This document shows, one piece after another, positions 38,420-41,688 of a DNA stretch of 41,688 bases. The stretch lies in the NCBI GenBank assembly GCA_937889395.1, contig CALAOW010000043.1:1-41688 (forward strand). Direction: 5' to 3'. The stretch comes from an uncultured Pseudomonadota bacterium (GTDB lineage: Bacteria; Desulfobacterota; Binatia; Binatales; Binataceae). The stretch's first letter is position 1. The number at the start of each line of letters is the position of its first letter. Made by a program: the position numbers and the translations under genes. Under the pieces are notes generated by a model that did no database searches, was not told the origin of the DNA, and saw only the letters and a program-made list of their open reading frames with translations.

Positions 38420-39367
38420 TCAGGGGTTACCCCAACTACCCTGAACGGTCGTGCTCCCCGGGTTGAAATCGATGCCGCCTTCATTCGTGCTGTTCTGGAA
38501 CTCAAATACTCGCAGAGTGCCAGCGGTATCGGAGAGATCTAAGAACGACTCGTTCGCCTGGATTAGGTGAGGCGCGTCGTCGACCAGGAAATTGCCGACC
38601 GCCGCAAGAGCGTGACCAGCTCCGTCCTGGGTTTGGAATGCGTTAAAATTGACCGACGGAACGTAGATGATTTGGTCACGAAGCTTTCCGGCCGCATCGT
38701 AGATGAAGGCCCCGCTGTAGGAACCGTCAACGCCGGAACCCACTGACGAGCGCACGTCACCACTTGCGTCATTGCTAAAGGAACCAGTGAAGTTGATGCC
38801 AGGATCGTACGTCAGCCCGGTCCTGCTCACGCCCGTCGCGTCGTATAAGGCAGCGAAGGCGATAGAACCGTCGACCGTGGAACCCCCTGCCGATCGCACT
38901 ACACCGTTACCATCGAAGGTGCTCTCGCCCGCTCCAGCTTCGGGTCCGCTGGGGATTACTCCAAAACCGGCCCTGATTTTGCCGGTGCCAGGTATGTCCT
39001 CATTACCGTCCAAAACAGTGATGCCCGCCGCATGACCTGTTGGCAGGGCGGTCCCATTGATTCCGACGTCTACGACGGTCTTACCAGCAGAATCAAAGAA
39101 CACAAGGTTTGGCTTTCCACCCACCATTCTGAGCGACGCCACAGTTTTGCCCCCAGACGTCAGGTCGATTTCTTGCGTTGCTGTGACTATGGCCGGCGGT
39201 TTTTTTTTGGCCGTGGCATCCGAAGCGAACGGCCCTGATCCGAACGTCATCAACGCGACGAAGGCAATTGAGCCCCAGATCTTCATCGCGCGATTTGCCT
39301 GTTCGGCTCGCTCGAGCCGTTTCGCCATCCCTTCGAGGCGCTCCTCGATGCTACTGGCATAAGCCAT
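38420..39367 (-). CDS. Uncharacterised membrane-anchored protein with repeated DxxG units
   Basis: Charged N-terminal helix (SIEERLEGMAKRLERAEQANRA), TM segment (MKIWGSIAFVALMTFGSGPFA), then repeats FFDSAGKTV / TFDGNGVVR / LYDATGVSR / SNDASGDVR / IYDAAGKLR / LSDTAGTLR. ATG at 39367 has GGAGG upstream. Confidence 0.75.
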   Translation of the reverse strand: MAYASSIEERLEGMAKRLERAEQANRAMKIWGSIAFVALMTFGSGPFASDATAKKKPPAIVTATQEIDLTSGGKTVASLRMVGGKPNLVFFDSAGKTVVDVGINGTALPTGHAAGITVLDGNEDIPGTGKIRAGFGVIPSGPEAGAGESTFDGNGVVRSAGGSTVDGSIAFAALYDATGVSRTGLTYDPGINFTGSFSNDASGDVRSSVGSGVDGSYSGAFIYDAAGKLRDQIIYVPSVNFNAFQTQDGAGHALAAVGNFLVDDAPHLIQANESFLDLSDTAGTLRVFEFQNSTNEGGIDFNPGSTTVQGSWGNP

Positions 39368-39462
39368 GCTGTTCTTCCTCCGCAAATTTGCTAATGCTTA
39401 AGAAACGAGGTCTACTATCACCCTGGGGTTCTTTAAGTCAAGACAACGATGAAATCGCAACG

Positions 39463-40200
39463 CTAGAAGCTGACGCGTTTGAAGCGGCTTTCGGGGATCA
39501 GCCGGATCGCGCCCATGATGAAGCGCCAGAACCACGGGGTGTACACCACTTCGGCGCGCCTGCGATACGCCGCGTATATCAGATCGGCGGCTTTGGCGGG
39601 CGCAATCGTAAGCAGACCGCCCTCGCGTCCCCAGGTCATCCGGGTATCCACCGTGCCGAGCTTCACCGTCATCACATGCACTCCGCTGGCGGCCAGCCGC
39701 CCGCGCAGGCCTTGCGCAAAGATGGCGAGCGCGCCCTTGGCCGAGCCGTACACGTAATTGCGCGCGCGGCCGCGCTCGCCGGCGACCGATCCGATCACGA
39801 TGATGAAGCCGGAGAGTTGCTGTTCGAGATGGCGGGCGGCGAGAGTAATCAAGGACACCGCCCCGGTGAAGTTCTGATGAATCGTGGCAAGCGCGGCGCC
39901 GGGGTCGGTCTGGGCGGCGTCCTCGTCGCCGAGCGTGCCGAAGCATACGACGACCCCGTCGAGTCCGCCGAGCTGGCCCGCAGCGTGACGGATGAACTCG
40001 TCGTGCGAGGCGAAATCCGACGCGTCGAAGGTCCCGGAAAGAGCGGTCACTCCCGCGCGAACGCTGATATCTTCCGCAACGTGCCGAGCCTCATCGGCGT
40101 CGCGGGCGGCGAGGTACAATCGCGCTCCATCGGATGCGAAGCGAAGCGCGAGTGCGCGCGCGATCGGGCTGGTGGCGCCAAGAATCAGAATCTTAGTCAT
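39463..40200 (-). CDS. SDR family oxidoreductase, DprE2-like
   Basis: MTKILILGATSPIARALALRFASDGARLYLAARD, IIVIGSVAGERGRARNYVYGSAKGALAIFAQGLRGRL; sits next to a DprE1-like oxidase. ATG at 40200. Confidence 0.85.
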   Translation of the reverse strand: MTKILILGATSPIARALALRFASDGARLYLAARDADEARHVAEDISVRAGVTALSGTFDASDFASHDEFIRHAAGQLGGLDGVVVCFGTLGDEDAAQTDPGAALATIHQNFTGAVSLITLAARHLEQQLSGFIIVIGSVAGERGRARNYVYGSAKGALAIFAQGLRGRLAASGVHVMTVKLGTVDTRMTWGREGGLLTIAPAKAADLIYAAYRRRAEVVYTPWFWRFIMGAIRLIPESRFKRVSF

Positions 40201-40225
40201 CGTGCGAAAGGCCCTGCGCCGTCTT

Positions 40226-41587
40226 TCAGGCGGGATACATCCCAAGCCTGCGCGACAGGCTCGACGAGAAGCGGTTGTCGGGATCGGCGACGGCCTTCGC
40301 CGCCTGCCACTTCGTGAGATTCGGATACATCGCGCGAAACGTCTCGGCGCAAAGGCGCGCATCCTTGGCCAGGTACACGCGGCCGCCGCGCTTGAGCACC
40401 ATCGCGTCGATCGAGTCGAGAAACTCCAGCAGTCCTTCCGTCACCGGGAAGTCGAGTGCGAGCGTATAACCGGGCATCGGGAAGGAAAGCAGGCCGTCCT
40501 GCGCGCCGAACTTTTTCAGCACGGCGAGAAACGATCCCCGCTGGCTGCGGCTGATCGCCTCGAGCACTTCGACCAGGCCCGCGCGGCTCTCGTCGGGCGG
40601 CCACACGCATTGATACTGGGTGAAGCCGCGTTTGCCATAGATCCGATTCCAGTTCCGGATCGAATCGAGCGGGTAGAAAAAACTTTCGTAGCCGAAGATG
40701 GTGTGCGCCGCGGTCTCGCGATGAAGGGCGTAATAGACCGCGTTGAACGCCTTGACGGTAAGCCGATTCAGCGCAAATCCCGGAAGGTCGAACGGAACGA
40801 TTGGGCTGAACTTCGGCATCGTGCTCAGCGGATTCTGCGCGAGATTTCGCGGCAGCAGGTCGAGTGTCGCAAAGTTGCCGACGTTAAGCACCGAGCGCCC
40901 CAGCGCGCCCATCCGGCTGGCGCAATCGATCCACGCGACCGAATAGCCCCACTCGGCGTCGGCGCGCTCGAAGGCCTCGATCGCAGCGTCGATATTGCCG
41001 GCCCGGATCAACTCGCCATCGAGATAAGCGCTCTCGACCCGCCGCATCCTTAGTTCAAGTTCCAGGATTACGCCGGTCAGGCCCATCCCGCCGACCGTCG
41101 CCCAGAACAGCTCGGCGTTTTCCTCGCGCGAGCATCGAAGCACCTCGTCCGACGAGATCATCAGGTCGAAGCTGGTCACGTGCGAAGCCAACGAGGAGTC
41201 GCGATGGTGATTCTTGCCGTGCACGTCGGCGGCGATCGATCCGCCAAGCGTGACGAAGCGGGTACCCGGCGTGACCGGCGGAAAGAAACCGCGCGGAAGA
41301 AAGACGTCGATCAACTCCGCAATAGTGACGCCGGCCTCGCATCGCAGGATGCCGGTGGCGGAGTCGAAGGCGAGCATCCGATTGAGCCGCGTAAGATCGA
41401 CGACGCGATTTTGATCGTTCAGCGCCGCATCGCCGTAGGCCCGCCCCGCCCCGCGCGCGATCAGCGAGGTCGCGTCGGCGGTCACGACCGCTTGCAGTTC
41501 GGCGATTTTCTCGGGCCGGTAGATGTCGCTCTCCGAGAGCGGATAGCGGCCCCATCCGGTGAGTAATGCATGGCGCGGTTTCGGCAT
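40226..41587 (-). CDS. FAD-binding oxidase, DprE1-like (decaprenylphosphoryl-beta-D-ribose oxidase family)
   Basis: LLTGWGRYPLSES, ARGAGRAYGDAALN, TPGTRFVTLGGSIAADVHGKNHHRDSSLASHVTSFDLM, AELFWATVGGMGLTGVI, GGRVYLAKDARLCAETFRAMYP. Start uncertain (41587, 41620, 41644 or 41668). Confidence 0.86.
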   Translation of the reverse strand: MPKPRHALLTGWGRYPLSESDIYRPEKIAELQAVVTADATSLIARGAGRAYGDAALNDQNRVVDLTRLNRMLAFDSATGILRCEAGVTIAELIDVFLPRGFFPPVTPGTRFVTLGGSIAADVHGKNHHRDSSLASHVTSFDLMISSDEVLRCSREENAELFWATVGGMGLTGVILELELRMRRVESAYLDGELIRAGNIDAAIEAFERADAEWGYSVAWIDCASRMGALGRSVLNVGNFATLDLLPRNLAQNPLSTMPKFSPIVPFDLPGFALNRLTVKAFNAVYYALHRETAAHTIFGYESFFYPLDSIRNWNRIYGKRGFTQYQCVWPPDESRAGLVEVLEAISRSQRGSFLAVLKKFGAQDGLLSFPMPGYTLALDFPVTEGLLEFLDSIDAMVLKRGGRVYLAKDARLCAETFRAMYPNLTKWQAAKAVADPDNRFSSSLSRRLGMYPA

Positions 41588-41688
41588 CGCGCTGGATTCG
41601 CGTCGATTGCTTGTCGTCATCGAGTCTGTAACCGCAACAGTCATAGTGAAAAGACCGCAAGTACGCATTGAACCTAACAGGAAGCAGG

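Noticed and set aside
38288-38542. 84-aa plus-strand ORF after korB
   Set aside because: Its first part is the terminator hairpin and its end is antisense to the repeat protein.
39268-40317. 349-aa plus-strand ORF across the repeat-protein/DprE2-like region
   Set aside because: Overlaps two supported minus-strand genes and has no recognisable motif.

Overview
This is a GC-rich bacterial chromosomal window, about 41.7 kb, densely coding and mostly housekeeping or metabolic. I found no tRNA or rRNA, no CRISPR array, and no recognisable transposase, phage or defence genes. Main blocks in order: an FAD-linked oxidase, a SufT-like protein (minus strand), a TPR protein, an SDR and a 4-alpha-glucanotransferase; a seven-bladed Vgb/NHL-like lipoprotein, an SDR and an alpha/beta hydrolase (minus strand); a Tam-like methyltransferase, an isoaspartyl peptidase, a GT39-like transferase and a small membrane protein; two small zinc-ribbon proteins; an 11-gene complex I operon nuoABCDHIJKLMN that lacks nuoEFG; purU (minus strand) and rsmI; aroQ-accB-accC; a DUF1573 protein, a permuted NlpC/P60-like hydrolase and a small ORF; nitroreductase, rhodanese, PduO-type cobalamin adenosyltransferase and MBL-fold hydrolase; ligA and acyP; 2-oxoacid:ferredoxin oxidoreductase korAB followed by a very strong hairpin terminator; an uncharacterised membrane-anchored repeat protein (minus strand); and a DprE2-like/DprE1-like pair (minus strand). 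The points most worth a second look are the complex I without its NADH module in the same window as a ferredoxin-reducing KorAB, the DprE1/DprE2-like pair with Ala at the benzothiazinone-target Cys position, the repeat protein with a 9-nt homopolymer just after its membrane segment, and two families of dispersed palindromic intergenic elements. I do not see a clear, self-contained novel defence or mobile system. Taxonomy is not determinable from memory alone; the content fits an uncultured soil-type proteobacterial or deltaproteobacteria-like lineage, at low confidence.
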